64,000 nucleotides of DNA, from assembly GCF_051014685.1 (NCBI RefSeq), contig NW_027478598.1:496001-560000 (forward strand). Direction: 5' to 3'. Positions 27,697 to 42,129 of this stretch are shown here, piece after piece. The first letter of the stretch is position 1. Every line of letters begins with the position of its first letter. The translations under genes and the position numbers were made by a program. This DNA comes from Ptiloglossa arizonensis. Its lineage: Eukaryota > Arthropoda > Insecta > Hymenoptera > Colletidae. The notes under the pieces were generated by a model. It saw only the letters and a list, made by a program, of their open reading frames with translations, had not been told where the DNA came from and searched no databases.

Positions 27697-30341
27697 TAAA
27701 AGTTATACGTTATACGTTATACGTTATACGTTATGCGTTATACGTTATACGTTATACGTTATACGTTATACGTTATACGTTATACGTTATACGTTATACG
27801 TTATACGTTTGTCGTTATACGTTATACGTTATACGTTATACGTTATACGTTATACGTTATACGTTATACGTTATACGTTATACGTTATACGTTATACGTT
27901 ATACGTTATTCGTTACGCGTTATACGTTATACGTTATACGTTATGCGTTATACGTTATGCGTTATGCGTTATACGTTATACGTTATCCATTATACGTTAT
28001 ACGTTATACGTTATACGTTATTCGTTATACGTTATACGTAATACGTTATACGTTATACGTTATACGTTATACGTTATACGTTATACGTTATACGTCATAC
28101 GTTATACGTTATACGTTATACGTTATACGTTATACGTTATACGTTATACGTTATACGTTATACGTTATACGCTATACGTTATTCGTTATACGTTATACGT
28201 TATACGTTATACGTTATACGTTATACGTTACTCGTTATACGTAATATGTGATACGTTTAACGTTATAAGTTATACGTTATACGTTATACGTTATACGTTA
28301 TACGTTACACGTTATACGTTATACGTTATACGTTATACGTTATACGTTATACGTTATACGTTATACGTTATACGTTATACGTTATACGTTATACGTTATA
28401 CGTTATACGTTATACGTTATACGTTATACGTTATACGTTATACGTTATACGTTATACGTTATACGTTATACGTTATACGTTATACGTTATACGTTATACG
28501 TTATACGTTATACGTTATACGTTATACGTTATACGTTATACGTTATACGTTATACGTTATACGTTATACGTTATACGTTATACGTTATACGTTATACGTT
28601 ATACGTTATTCGTTATACGTTATACGAAATACGTTATACGTTATACGTTATACGTTATACGTTATACGTTATACGTTATACGTTATACGTCATACGTTAT
28701 ACGTTATACGTTATACGTTATACGTTATACGTTATACGTTATACGTTATACGTTATACGCTATACGTTATTCGTTATACGTTATACGTTATACTTTATAC
28801 GTTATACGCTATACGTTACTCGTTATACGTAATATGTAATACGTTTTACGTTATAAGTTATACGTTATACGTTATACGTTATACGTTATACGTTATACGT
28901 CATACGTTATACGTTATACGTTATACGTTATACGTTATACGTTATACGTTATACGTTATACGTTATACGTCATACGTTATACGTTATACGTTATACGTTA
29001 TACGTTATACGTTATACGTTATACGTTATACGTTATACGTTATACGCTATACGTTATTCGTTATACGTTATACGTTATACGTTACACGTTATACGTTATA
29101 CGTTATACGTTATACGTTATACGTCATACGTTATACGTTATACGTTATACGTTATACGTTATACGTTATACGATATACGTTATACGTTATACGCTATACG
29201 TTATTCGTTATACGTTATACGTTATACGTTATACGTTATACGTTATACGTTATACGTTACTCGTTATACGTAATATGTAATACGTTTTACGTTATAAGTT
29301 ATACGTTATACGTTATACGTTATACGTTATACGTTATACGTTATACGTTATACGTTATACGGTATACGTTATGCGTTATACATTATACGATATACGTTAT
29401 ACGTTATACGTTATACGTTAAACGTTATACGTTATACGTTATACGTTATACGTTATACGTTATACGTTATACGTTATACGTTATACGTTATACGTTATAC
29501 GTTGTACGTTATACGTTGTACGTTATACGTTGTACGTTATACGTTATACGTTATACGTTATACGTTATACGTTATACGTTACTCGTTACACGTAATATGT
29601 AATACGTTTTACATTTTACGTTATACGTTGTACGTTATACGTTAAACGTTAGACGTTATACGTTATACGTTATACGTTATACGTTATACGTTATACGTTA
29701 TACCTTATACGTTATACGTTGTACGTTGTACGTTATACGTTATACGTTATATGTTATACGTTATACGTTATACGTTATACGTTATACGTTATACGTTATA
29801 CGTTATACGTTATACGTTATACGTTATACGTTATACGTTATACGTTATACGTTATACGTTATACGTTATACGTTATACGTTATACCTTATACGTTATACG
29901 TTATACGTCATACGTTATACGTTATACGTTATACGTTATACGTTATACGTTATACGTTATACGTTATACGTTATACGTTATACGTTATACGTTATACGTT
30001 ATACGTTATACGTTATACGTTATACGTTATACGTTATACGTTATACGTTATACGTTATACGTTATACGTTATGCGTTATACGCTATACGTTATGCGTTAT
30101 AGGTCATACCTTATACGTGATACGCCATATGTTATACGTTATACGTTATACGTTATACATTATTCGTTATACGTTATACGTTATACGTTATACGTTATAC
30201 GTTATACGTTATACGTTATACGTTATACGTTATACGTTATACGTTATACGTTATACGTTATACGTTATACGTTATACGTTATACGTTATACGTTATACGT
30301 TATACGTTATACGTTATACGTTATACGTTATACGTTATACG

Positions 30342-30439
30342 TTCTACGTTATACGTTGTACGTTATACGTTGTACGTTATACGTTGTACGTTATACGTTG
30401 TACGTTATACGTTGTACGTTATACGTTCTACGTTCTACG
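30342..30439 (+). repeat. TTCTACG-bounded TTGTACG dimer subarray, copy 3
   Basis: Same 98-bp layout as 20,816-20,913. About 100 bp downstream both this copy and the next run into the TTATGCG-TTATACG-CTATACG-TTATGCG-TTATAGG-ATATACG string, so a duplication of at least 235 bp with a 1,022-bp offset is visible. Confidence 0.92.
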
Positions 30440-31363
30440 TTATACGTTATACGTTATACGTTATACGTTATACGTTATACGTTATACGTTATACGTTATA
30501 CGTTATACGTTATACGTTATACGTTATACGTTATGCGTTATACGCTATACGTTATGCGTTATAGGATATACGTTATACGTTATACGTTATACGTTATACG
30601 TTATACGTTATACGTTATACGTTATACGTTATACGTTATACGTTACACGTTATACGTTATACGTTATACGTTATACGTTATACGTTATACGTTATACGTT
30701 ATACGTTATACGTTATACGTTATACGTTATACGTTATACGTTATACGTTATACGTTATACGTTATACGTTATACGTTATACGTTATACGTTATACGTTAT
30801 ACGTTATACGTTTTACGTTATACGTTATACGTTATACGTTATACGTTATACGTTATACGTTATACGTTATACGTTATACGTTATTCGTTATACGTTATAC
30901 GTTATACGTTATACGTTATACGTTATACGTTATACGTTATACGTTATACGTTATAAGTTATACGTTATACGTTATACGTTATAAGTTATACGTTATACGT
31001 TATACGTTATACCTTATACGTTATACGTTGTACGTTATACGTTATACGTTATACGTTATACGTTATACGTTATACGTTATACGTTATACGTTATACGTTA
31101 TACGTTATACGTTATACGTTATACGTTATACGTTATACGTTATACGTTATACGTTATACGTTATACGTTATACGTTATACGTTATACGTTATACGTTATA
31201 CGTTATACCTTATACGTTATACGTTATACGTCATACGTTATACGTTATACGTTATACGTTATACGTTATACGTTATACGTTATACGTTATACGTTATACG
31301 TTATACGTTATACGTTATACGTTATACGTTATACGTTATACGTTATACGTTATACGTTATACG

Positions 31364-31461
31364 TTCTACGTTATACGTTGTACGTTATACGTTGTACGTT
31401 ATACGTTGTACGTTATACGTTGTACGTTATACGTTGTACGTTATACGTTCTACGTTCTACG
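31364..31461 (+). repeat. TTCTACG-bounded TTGTACG dimer subarray, copy 4
   Basis: Same 98-bp layout, exactly 1,022 bp (146 units) after copy 3. Downstream, near 31,543, the approach to the TTATGCG string reads ATATGCG, as in the related place near 21,980 in the broken block. Copy 3 reads TTATGCG there. Confidence 0.92.
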
Positions 31462-32686
31462 TTATACGTTATACGTTATACGTTATACGTTATACGTTAT
31501 ACGTTATACGTTATACGTTATACGTTATACGTTATACGTTATACGATATGCGTTATACGCTATACGTTATGCGTTATAGGATATACGTTATACGTTATAC
31601 GTTATACGTTATACGTTATACGTTATACGTTATACGTTATACGTTATACGTTATACGTTATACGTTATACGTTATGCGTTATACGCAATACGTTATGTGT
31701 TATAGGATATACGTTATACGTTATACGTTATACGTTATACGTTATACGATATACTTTATACGTTATACGTTATACGTTATACGTTATACGTTATACGTTA
31801 TATGTTATACGTTAAACGTTATACGTTATACGTTGTACGTTATACGTTAAACGTTAGACGTTATACGTTATACGTTATACGTTATACGTTATACGTTATA
31901 CGTTATACCTTATACGTTATACGTTGTACGTTATACGTTATACGTTATAGGTTATACGTTATACGTTATACGTTATACGTTATACGTTATACGTTATACG
32001 TTATACGTTATACGTTATACGTTATACGTTATACGTTATACGTTATACGTTATACGTTATACGTTATACGTTATACGTTATACGTTATACGTTATACGTT
32101 ATACGTTATACGTTATACGTTATACGTTATACGTTATACGTTATACGTTATACGTTATACGTTATACGTTATACGTTATACGTTATGCGTTATACGCTAT
32201 ACGTTATGCGTTATAGGTCATACCTTATACGTGATACGCCATATGTTATACGTTATACGTTATACGTTATACATTATTCGTTATACGTTATACGTTATAC
32301 GTTATACGTTATACGTTATACGTTATACGTTATACGTTATACGTTATACCTTATACGTTATACGTTGTACGTTATACGTTATACGTTATATTTTATACGT
32401 TATACGTTATACGTTATACGTTATACGTTATACGTTATACGTTATACGTTATACGTTATACGTTATACGTTATACGTTATACGTTATACGTTATACGTTA
32501 TACGTTATACGTTATACGTTATACGTTATACGTTATACGTTATACCTTATACGTTATACGGTATACGTCATACGTTATACGTTATACGTTATACGTTATA
32601 CGTTATACGTTATACGTTATACGTTATACGTTATACGTTATACGTTATACGTTATACGTTATACGTTATACGTTATACGTTATACG

Positions 32687-32798
32687 TTGTACGTTATACG
32701 TTGTACGTTATACGTTGTACGTTATACGTTGTACGTTATACGTTGTACGTTATACGTTGTACGTTATACGTTGTACGTTATACGTTCTACGTTCTACG
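32687..32798 (+). repeat. TTGTACG dimer subarray, expanded copy
   Basis: Seven TTGTACG units alternate with TTATACG, followed by two TTCTACG: 112 bp. It lacks the leading TTCTACG of the related 98-bp copies; that unit is TTGTACG here, and one dimer is added. A simple case of a dimer subarray growing by one 14-bp step. Confidence 0.9.
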
Positions 32799-33330
32799 TT
32801 ATACGTTATACGTTATACGTTATACGTTATACGTTATACGTTATACGTTATACGTTATACGTTATACGTTATACGTTATACGATATGCGTTATACGCTAT
32901 ACGTTATGCGTTATAGGATATACGTTATACGTTATACGTTATACGTTATACGTTATACGTTATACGTTATACGTTATACGTTATACGTTATACGTTATAC
33001 GTTATACGTTATACGTTATACGTTATACGTTATACGTTATACGTTATACGTTATACGTTATACGTTATACGTTATACGTTATACGTTATACGTTATACGT
33101 TATACGTTATACGTTATACGTTATACGTTAAACGTTATACGTTATACGTTATACGTTATACGTTATACGCTATACGTTATACGTTATACGTTATACGTTA
33201 TACGTTATACGTTATACGTTATACGTTATACGTTATAGGTTATACGTTATACGTTATACGTTATACGTTATACGTTATACGTTATACGTTATACGTTATA
33301 CGTTATACGTTATACGTTATACGTTATACG

Positions 33331-33631
33331 TTATGCGTTACACGTTATGCGTTACACGTTATGCGTTATACGTTATGCGTTATACGTTATGCGTTATACG
33401 TTATGCGTTATACGTTATGCGTTATACGTTATGCGTTATACGTTATGCGTTATACGTTATGCGTTATACGTTATGCGTTATACGTTATGCGTTATACGTT
33501 ATGCGTTATACGTTATGCGTTATACGTTATGCGTTATACGTTATGCGTTATACGTTATGCGTTATACGTTATGCGTTATACGTTATGCGTTATACGTTAT
33601 GCGTTATACGTTATGCGTTATACGTTATGCG
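33331..33631 (+). repeat. TTATGCG/TTATACG dimer subarray, 22 TTATGCG units
   Basis: TTATGCG alternates strictly with TTATACG over 301 bp (43 units, 22 of them TTATGCG). The first two partners are TTACACG. Many ATG triplets arise here, which is why numerous overlapping reading frames appear to start in this stretch; none is a credible gene. Confidence 0.93.
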
Positions 33632-34440
33632 TTATACGTTATACGTTATACGTTATACGTTATACGTTATACGTTATACGTTATACGTTATTCGTTATAC
33701 GTTATTCGTTATACGTTATACGTTATACGTTACACGTTACACGTTATACGTTATACGTTATACGTTATACGTTATACGTTATACGTTATACATTATGCGT
33801 TATACGCTATACGTAATGCGTTATAGCTCATACCTTATACGTGATACGTCATACGTTATACGTTATCCGTGATACGTTATACGTTATACGTTATACGTTA
33901 TACGTTATACGTTGTACGTTATACGTTAAACGTTATACGTTATACGTTAGACGTTATAGTTTATACGTAATACGTAATACGTTATACGTTATACGTTATA
34001 CGTTATACGTTATACGTTATACGTTATACGTTATACGTTATACGTTATACGTTATACGTTATACGTTTTACGTTATACGTTATACGTTATACGTTATACG
34101 TTATACGTTATACGTTATACGTTATACGTTATACGTTATTCGTTATACGTTATTCGTTATACGTTATACGTTATACGTTATACGTTTGACGTTATACGTT
34201 ATACGGTATGCGTTATACGTTATGCGTTATACGTTATACGTTATACGTTATACGTTAAACGTTATACGTCATACGTTATACGTTATACGTTATACGTTAT
34301 ACGTTATACGTTATACGTTTTACGTTATACGTTATACGTTATACGTTATACGTTATACGTTATACGTTATACGTTATACGTTATACGTTATACGTTATAC
34401 GTTTGACGTTATACGTTATACGGTATACGTTATACGTTAT
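33331..34440 (+). repeat. 1.1-kb segment, duplicated at 35,970
   Basis: Starts with the TTATGCG dimer subarray, then the GCTC version of the GGTCATACC block near 33,826, the TTAGACG-TTATAGT block near 33,947, TTTTACG near 34,065, and TTTGACG units near 34,187 and 34,402. The same order of markers is found from 35,970 to about 37,086 at an offset of 2,639 to 2,653 bp, always a multiple of 7. The left limit cannot be fixed because both flanks are pure consensus. Confidence 0.85.
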
Positions 34441-35969
34441 GCGTTATACGTTATACGTTATACGTTATACGTTATACGTTATACGTTATACGTTATACGT
34501 TATACGTTTTACGTTATACGTTATACGTTATACGTTTTACGTTATACGTTATACGTTATACGTTATACGTTATAAGTTATACGTTATACGTTATACGTTA
34601 TACGTTATACGTTATACGTTATACGTTATACGTTATACGTTATACGTTATACGTTATACGTTATACGTTATACGTTATACGTTATACGTTATACGTTATA
34701 CGTTATACGTTATACGTTATACGTTATACGTTATACGTTATACGTTATACGTTATACGTTATACGTTATACGTTATACGTTATACGTTATACGTTATACG
34801 TTATACGTTATACGTTATACGTTATACGTTATACGTTATACGTTATACGTTATACGTTATACGTTATTCGTTATACGTTATACGTAATACGTTATACGTT
34901 ATACGTTATACGTTATACGTTATACGTTATACGTTATACGATATACGTTATACGTTATACGTTATACGTTATACGTTATACGTTATACGTTATACGTTAT
35001 ACGTTATACGTTATACGTTATACGTTATAAGTTATACGTTATACGTTATACGTTATACGTTATACATTATGCGTTATACGCTATACGTAATGCGTTATAG
35101 GTCATACCTTATACGTGATACGTCATACGTTATACGTTATACGTGAAACGTTATACGTTATACGTTATACGTTATACGTTATACGTTATACGTTGTACGT
35201 TATACGTTAAACGTTATACGTTATACGTTAGACGTTATAGTTTATACGTAATACGTAATACGTTATACGTTATACGTTATACGTTACACGTTATACGTTA
35301 TACGTTACACGTTATAAGTTATACGTTATACGTTATACGTTATACGTTATACGTTATACGTTATACGTTATACGTTATACGTTATACGTTATACGTTATA
35401 CGTTATACGTTATACGTTATACGTTATACGTTATACGTTATACGTTATACGTTATACGTTATACGTTATACGTTATACGTTATACGTTATACGTTATACG
35501 TTATACGTTATACGTTATACGTTATACGTTATACGTTATACGTTATACGTTATACGTTATACGTTATACGTTATACGTTATACGTTATACGTTATACGTT
35601 ATACGTTATACGTTATAAGTTATAAGTTATACGTTATACGTTATACGTTATACGCTATACGTAATGCGTTATAGGTCATACCTTATACGTGATACGTCAT
35701 ACGTTATACGTTACTCGTTATACGTAATATGTAATACGTTTTACGTTATAAGTTATACGTTATACGTTATACGTTATACGTTATACGTTATACGTTATAC
35801 GTTATACGTTATACGTTATACGTTATACGTTATACGTTATACGTTATACGTTATACGTTATACGTTATACGTTATACGTTATACGTTATACGTTATACGT
35901 TATACGTTATACGTTATACGTTATACGTTATACGTTATACGTTATACGTTATACGTTATACGTTATACG

Positions 35970-36270
35970 TTATGCGTTACACGTTATGCGTTACACGTTA
36001 TGCGTTATACGTTATGCGTTATACGTTATGCGTTATACGTTATGCATTATACGTTATGCGTTATACGTTATGCGTTATACGTTATGCGTTATACGTTATG
36101 CGTTATACGTTATGCGTTATACGTTATGCGTTATACGTTATGCGTTATACGTTATGCGTTATACGTTATGCGTTATACGTTATGCGTTATACGTTATGCG
36201 TTATACGTTATGCGTTATACGTTATGCGTTATACGTTATCCGTTATACGTTATGCGTTATACGTTATGCG
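35970..36270 (+). repeat. TTATGCG/TTATACG dimer subarray, second 43-unit copy
   Basis: Same 301-bp layout as 33,331-33,631, starting with TTACACG partners. Two TTATGCG positions are altered: one reads TTATGCA near 36,042 and one TTATCCG near 36,237. The offset from the other copy is 2,639 bp (377 units). Confidence 0.93.
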
Positions 36271-37086
36271 TTATACGTTATACGTTATACGTTATACGTT
36301 ATACGTTATACGTTATACGTTATACGTTATACGTTATACGTTATTCGTTATACGTTATTCGTTATACGTTATACGTTATACGTTACACGTTACACGTTAT
36401 ACGTTATACGTTATACGTTATACGTTATACGTTATACGTTATACATTATGCGTTATACGCTATACGTAATGCGTTATAGCTCATACCTTATACGTGATAC
36501 GTCATACGTTATACGTTATCCGTGATACGTTATACGTTATACGTTATACGTTATACGTTATACGTTGTACGTTATACGTTAAACGTTATACGTTATACGT
36601 TAGACGTTATAGTTTATACGTAATACGTAATACGTTATACGTTATACGTTATACGTTATACGTTATACGTTATACGTTATACGTTATACGTTATACGTTA
36701 TACGTTATACGTTATACGTTTTACGTTATACGTTATACGTTATACGTTATACGTTATACGTTATACGTTATACGTTATACGTTATTCGTTATACGTTATT
36801 CGTTATACGTTATACGTTATACGTTATACGTTTGACGTTATACGTTATACGGTATGCGTTATACGTTATGCGTTATACGTTATACGTTATACGTTATACG
36901 TTAAACGTTATACGTCATACGTTATACGTTATACGTTATACGTTATACGTTATACGTTATACGTTTTACGTTATACGTTATACGTTATACGTTATACGTT
37001 ATACGTTATACGTTATACGTTATACGTTATACGTTATACGTTATACGTTTGACGTTATACGTTATACGGTATACGTTATACGTTAT
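35970..37086 (+). repeat. 1.1-kb segment, second copy
   Basis: Matches 33,331-34,440 marker for marker, including the rare GCTC core near 36,479. Offsets drift by one or two whole units (2,639 to 2,653 bp), so only complete heptamers were gained or lost. After the TTTGACG unit at 37,048 the two copies part: this one continues into TTATTCG-TTACGCG, the other into TTTTACG units. Confidence 0.85.
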
Positions 37087-40000
37087 GCGTTATACGTTAT
37101 ACGTTATACGTTATACGTTATACGTTATACGTTATACGTTATACGTTATTCGTTACGCGTTATACGTTATACGTTATACGTTATGCGTTATACGTTATGC
37201 GTTATGCGTTATACGTTATACGTTATCCATTATACGTTATACGTTATACGTTATACGTTATTCGTTATACGTTATACGTAATACGTTATACGTTATACGT
37301 TATACGTTATACGTTATACGTTATACGTTATACGTCATACGTTATACGTTATACGTTATACGTTATACGTTATACGTTATACGTTATACGTTATACGTTA
37401 TACGTTATACGCTATACGTTATTCGTTATACGTTATACGTTATACGTTATACGTTATACGTTATACGTTACTCGTTATACGTAATATGTGATACGTTTAA
37501 CGTTATAAGTTATACGTTATACGTTATACGTTATACGTTATACGTTACACGTTATACGTTATACGTTATACGTTATACGTTATACGTTATACGTTATACG
37601 TTATACGTTTGACGTTATACGTTATACGGCATACGTTATACGTTATGCGTTATACGTTATACGTTATACGTTATACGTTATACGTTTGACGTTATACGTT
37701 ATACGGTATACGTTATGCGTTATACGCTATACGTAATGCGTTATAGGTCATACCTTATACGTGATACGTCATACGTTATACGTTATACGTGATACGTTAT
37801 ACGTTATACGTTATACGTTATACGTTATACGTTATACGTTGTACGTTATACGTTATACGTTATACGTTATACGTTATACGTTATACGTTATACGTTATAC
37901 GTTATACGTTATACGTTATACGTTATACGTTACACGTTATACGTTATACGTTATACGTTATACGTTATACGTTATACGTTATACGTTATACGTTTGACGT
38001 TATACGTTATACGGTATACGTTATACGTTATGCGTTATACGTTATACGTTATGCGTTATACGTTATGCGTTATACGTTATACGTTATACGTTATACGTTA
38101 TACGTTATACGTTATACGTTATTCGTTATACGTTATACGTAATACGTTATACGTAATACGTTATACGTTATACGTTATACGTTATACGTTATACGTTATA
38201 CGTTATACGATATACGTTATACGTTATACGTTATACGTTATACGTTATACGGTATACGTTATACGTTATACGTTATACGTTATACGTTATACGTTATACG
38301 TTATACGTTATACGTTATACGTTATAGTTTATACGTAATACGTAATACGTTATACGTTATACGTTATACGTTATACGTTACACGTTATACGTTATACGTT
38401 ACACGTTATAAGTTATACGTTATACGTTATACGTTATACGTTATACGTTATACGTTATACGTTATACGTTATACGTTATACGTTATACGTTATACGTTAT
38501 ACGTTATACGTTATACGTTATACGTTATACGTTATACGTTATACGTTATACGTTATACGTTATACGTTATACGTTATACGTTATACGTTATACGTTATAC
38601 GTTATACGTTATACGTTATACGTTATACGTTATACGTTATACGTTATACGTTATACGTTTGACGTTATACGTTATAGGGTATACGTTATGCGTTACACGA
38701 TATACGTTATGCGTTATAGGATATACGTTATGCGTTATAGGATATACGTTATACGTGATACGTTGTACGTTATACGTTATACGTTGTACGTTATACGTTA
38801 TACGTTATACGTTATACGTTATACGTTATACGTTATACGTTATACGTCATACGTTATACGGTATACGTTATACGATATACGTTATACGTTATACGTTATA
38901 CGTTATACGTTATACGTCATACGTTATACGTTATACGTTATACGTTATACGTTATACGTTATACGTTATACGTTATACATTATGCGTTATACGCTATACG
39001 TAATGCGTTATAGGTCATACCTTATACGTGATACGTCATACGTTATACGTTACTCGTTATACGTAATATGTAATACGTTTTACGTTATAAGTTATACGTT
39101 ATACGTTATACGTTATACGTTATACGTTATACGTTATACGTTATTCGTTACGCGTTATACGTTATACGTTATACGTTATGCGTTATACGTTATGCGTTAT
39201 ACGTTATACGTTATACGTTATACGTTATACGTTATACGTTATACGTTATACGTTATACGTTATTCGTTATTCGTTATACGTAATACGTTATACGTTATAC
39301 GTTATACGTTATACGTTATACGTTATACGTTATACGATATACGTTATACGTTATACGTTATACGTTATACGTTATACGTCATACGTTATACGTTATACGT
39401 TATACGTTATACGTTATACGTTATACGTTATACGTTATACGTTACTCGTTATACGTAATACGTAATACGTTTTACGTTATAAGTTATACGTTATACGTTA
39501 TACGTTATACGTTATACGTTATACGTTATACGTTATACGTTATACATTATGCGTTATACGCTATACGTAATGCGTTATAGGTCGTACCTTATACGTGATA
39601 CGTCATACGTTATACGTTACTCGTTATACGTAATATGTAATACGTTTTACGTTATAAGTTATACGTTATACGTTATACGTTATACGTTATACGTTATACG
39701 TTATACGTTATACGTTATACGTTATACGTTATACGTTATACGTTATACGTTATACGTTATACGTTATACGTTATACGTTATACGTTATACGTTATACGTT
39801 ATACGTTATACGTTATACGTTATACGTTATACGTTATACGTTAAACGTTATACGTTTGACGTTATACGTTATACGGTATACGTTATACGTTATGCGTTAT
39901 ACGTTATACGTTATACGTTATACGTTATACGTTTGACGTTATACGTTATAGGGTATACGTTATGCGTTATACGATATACGTTATGCGTTATAGGATATAC

Positions 40001-42066
40001 GTTATGCGTTATAGGATATACGTTATACGTGATACGTTGTACGTTATACGTTATACGTTGTACGTTATACGTTATACGTTATACGTTATACGCTATACGT
40101 TATACGTAATACGTTATACGTTATACGTTATACGTTACACGTTATACGTTATACGTTATACGTTATACGTTATACGTTATACGTTATACGGTATACGTTA
40201 TACGTTATACGTTATACGTTATACGTTATACGTTATACGTTATACGTTATACGTTAGACGTTATAGTTTATACGTAATACGTAATACGTTATACGTTATA
40301 CGTTATACGTTACACGTTATACGTTATACGTTACACGTTATAAGTTATACGTTATACGTTATACGTTATACGTTATGCGTTATACGTTATACGTTATACG
40401 TTATACGTTATACGTTATACGTTATACGTTATACGTTATACGTTATACGTTTGTCGTTATACGTTATACGTTATACGTTATACGTTATACGTTATACGTT
40501 ATACGTTATACGTTATACGTTATACGTTATACGTTATACGTTATACGTTATACGTTATTCGTTACGCGTTATACGTTATACGTTATACGTTATGCGTTAT
40601 ACGTTATGCGTTATGCGTTATACGTTATACGTTATCCATTATACGTTATACGTTATACGTTATACGTTATTCGTTATACGTTATACGTAATACGTTATAC
40701 GTTATACGTTATACGTTATACGTTATACGTTATACGTTATACGTCATACGTTATACGTTATACGTTATACGTTATACGTTATACGTTATACGTTATACGT
40801 TATGCGTTATACGTTATACGCTATACGTTATTCGTTATACGTTATACGTTATACGTTATACGTTATACGTTATACGTTATACGTTACTCGTTATACGTAA
40901 TATGTGATACGTTTTACGTTATAAGTTATACGTTATACGTTATACGTTATACGTTATACGTTATACGTTATACGTTATACGTTATACGTTATACGTTATA
41001 CGTTATACGTTATACGTTATACGTTATACGTTATACGTTATACGTTATACGTTTGACGTTATACGTTATACGGTATACGTTATACGTTATGCGTTATACG
41101 TTATACGTTATACGTTATACGTTATACGTTTGACGTTATACGTTATACGTTATACGGTATACGTTATGCGTTATACGCTATACGTAATGCGTTATAGGTC
41201 ATACCTTATACGTGATACGTCATACGTTATACGTTATACGTGATACGTTATACGTTATACGTTATACGTTATACGTTATACGTTATACGTTGTACGTTAT
41301 ACGTTATACGTTATACGTTATACGTTATACGTTATACGTTATACGTTATACGTTATACGTTATACGTTATACGTTATTCGTTACGCGTTATACGTTATAC
41401 GTTATACGTTATGCGTTATACGTTATGCGTTATACGTTATACGTTATACGTTATACGTTATACGTTATACGTTATACGTTATACGTTATACGTTATTCGT
41501 TATACGTTATACGTAATACGTTATACGTTATACGTTATACGTTATACGTTATACGTTATACGTTATACGATATACGTTATACGTTATACGTTATACGTTA
41601 TACGTTATACGTCATACGTTATACGTTATACGTTATACGGTATACGTTATACGTTATACGTTATACGTTATACGTTACTCGTTATACGTAATACGTAATA
41701 CGTTTTACGTTATAAGTTATACGTTATACGTTATACGTTATACGTTATACGTTATACGTTATACGTTATACGTTATACGTTATACGTTATACGTTATACG
41801 TTATACGTTATACGTTATACGTTATACGTTATACGTTATACGTTATACGTTATACGTTATTCGTTATACGTTATACGTAATACGTTATACGTAATACGTT
41901 ATACGTTATACGTTATACGTTATACGTTATACGATATACGTTATACGTTATACGTTATACGTTATACGTTATACGTTATACGTTATACGTTATACGTTAT
42001 ACGTTATACGTTATACGTTATAAGTTATACGTTATACGTTATACGTTATACGTTATACGTTATACA

Positions 42067-42129
42067 TTATGCGTTATACGCTATACGTAATGCGTTATAG
42101 GTCATACCTTATACGTGATACGTCATACG
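42067..42129 (+). repeat. GGTCATACC block, copies in the right block
   Basis: Same nine-unit string; here the first G of GGTC is at 42,100. Other copies have it at 30,102, 32,216, 35,100, 35,674, 37,746, 39,013, 39,580 (reads GGTCGTACC), 41,197, 44,046, 44,319, 45,670, 47,966, 49,142, 53,132, 54,287, 56,751 and 61,560. Two copies near 33,826 and 36,479 carry GCTC at the core and lie in a duplicated segment. The block thins out beyond 46 kb, where the TTTGACG cassette becomes the main higher-order element. Confidence 0.87.

Larger units (their letters stand above)
27641..27700. other. 60-bp non-canonical island, the only break in the array
   Basis: This stretch cannot be read as normal TTATACG units. 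It contains GAGACGT twice, at 27,651-27,657 and 27,679-27,685, exactly 28 bp (four units) apart, plus GAGAC at 27,672-27,676, a hairpin and a palindrome (separate entries). Read closely, it keeps CG steps at 27,649, 27,655, 27,662, 27,667, 27,683 and 27,691, and pieces such as TGTATCG, TTGAGACG and TTACACCG resemble altered satellite units. It may be extremely degraded satellite, a remnant of an excised insertion, or a faulty assembly join. The satellite resumes at 27,701 in a new phase. It is too short to hold a gene; a reading frame starting with GTG at 27,656 merely runs into the repeats. Confidence 0.85.
30100..32570 (+). repeat. Clean counterpart of 20,600-22,990
   Basis: Same marker order as the left-hand segment but fully in register. 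It continues into a third, expanded TTGTACG dimer subarray at 32,687, whereas the left-hand segment jumps at about 22,990 to a TTTGACG-GTATACG string that on this side is found near 34,402. The correspondence is therefore mosaic, not one simple duplication. Confidence 0.8.

Noticed and set aside
27641..27700. Insertion sequence, attachment site, vector or cloning scar
   Set aside because: No terminal inverted repeats, target-site duplication or known vector or adapter sequence is recognisable. Three copies of the Esp3I/BsmBI recognition hexamer (GAGACG or CGTCTC) in 34 bp drew attention but are not supported by any other vector feature.
27656..29602. 648-codon frame that starts with GTG inside the island
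   Set aside because: Only about 17 residues come from the island; the rest is the satellite heptapeptide. There is no ribosome binding site or recognisable domain.
33331..33631. Separate satellite family with a 14-bp unit
   Set aside because: The 14-bp period is two heptamers differing by one base, embedded in phase in the 7-bp array; it is a local dimer expansion, not a different family.
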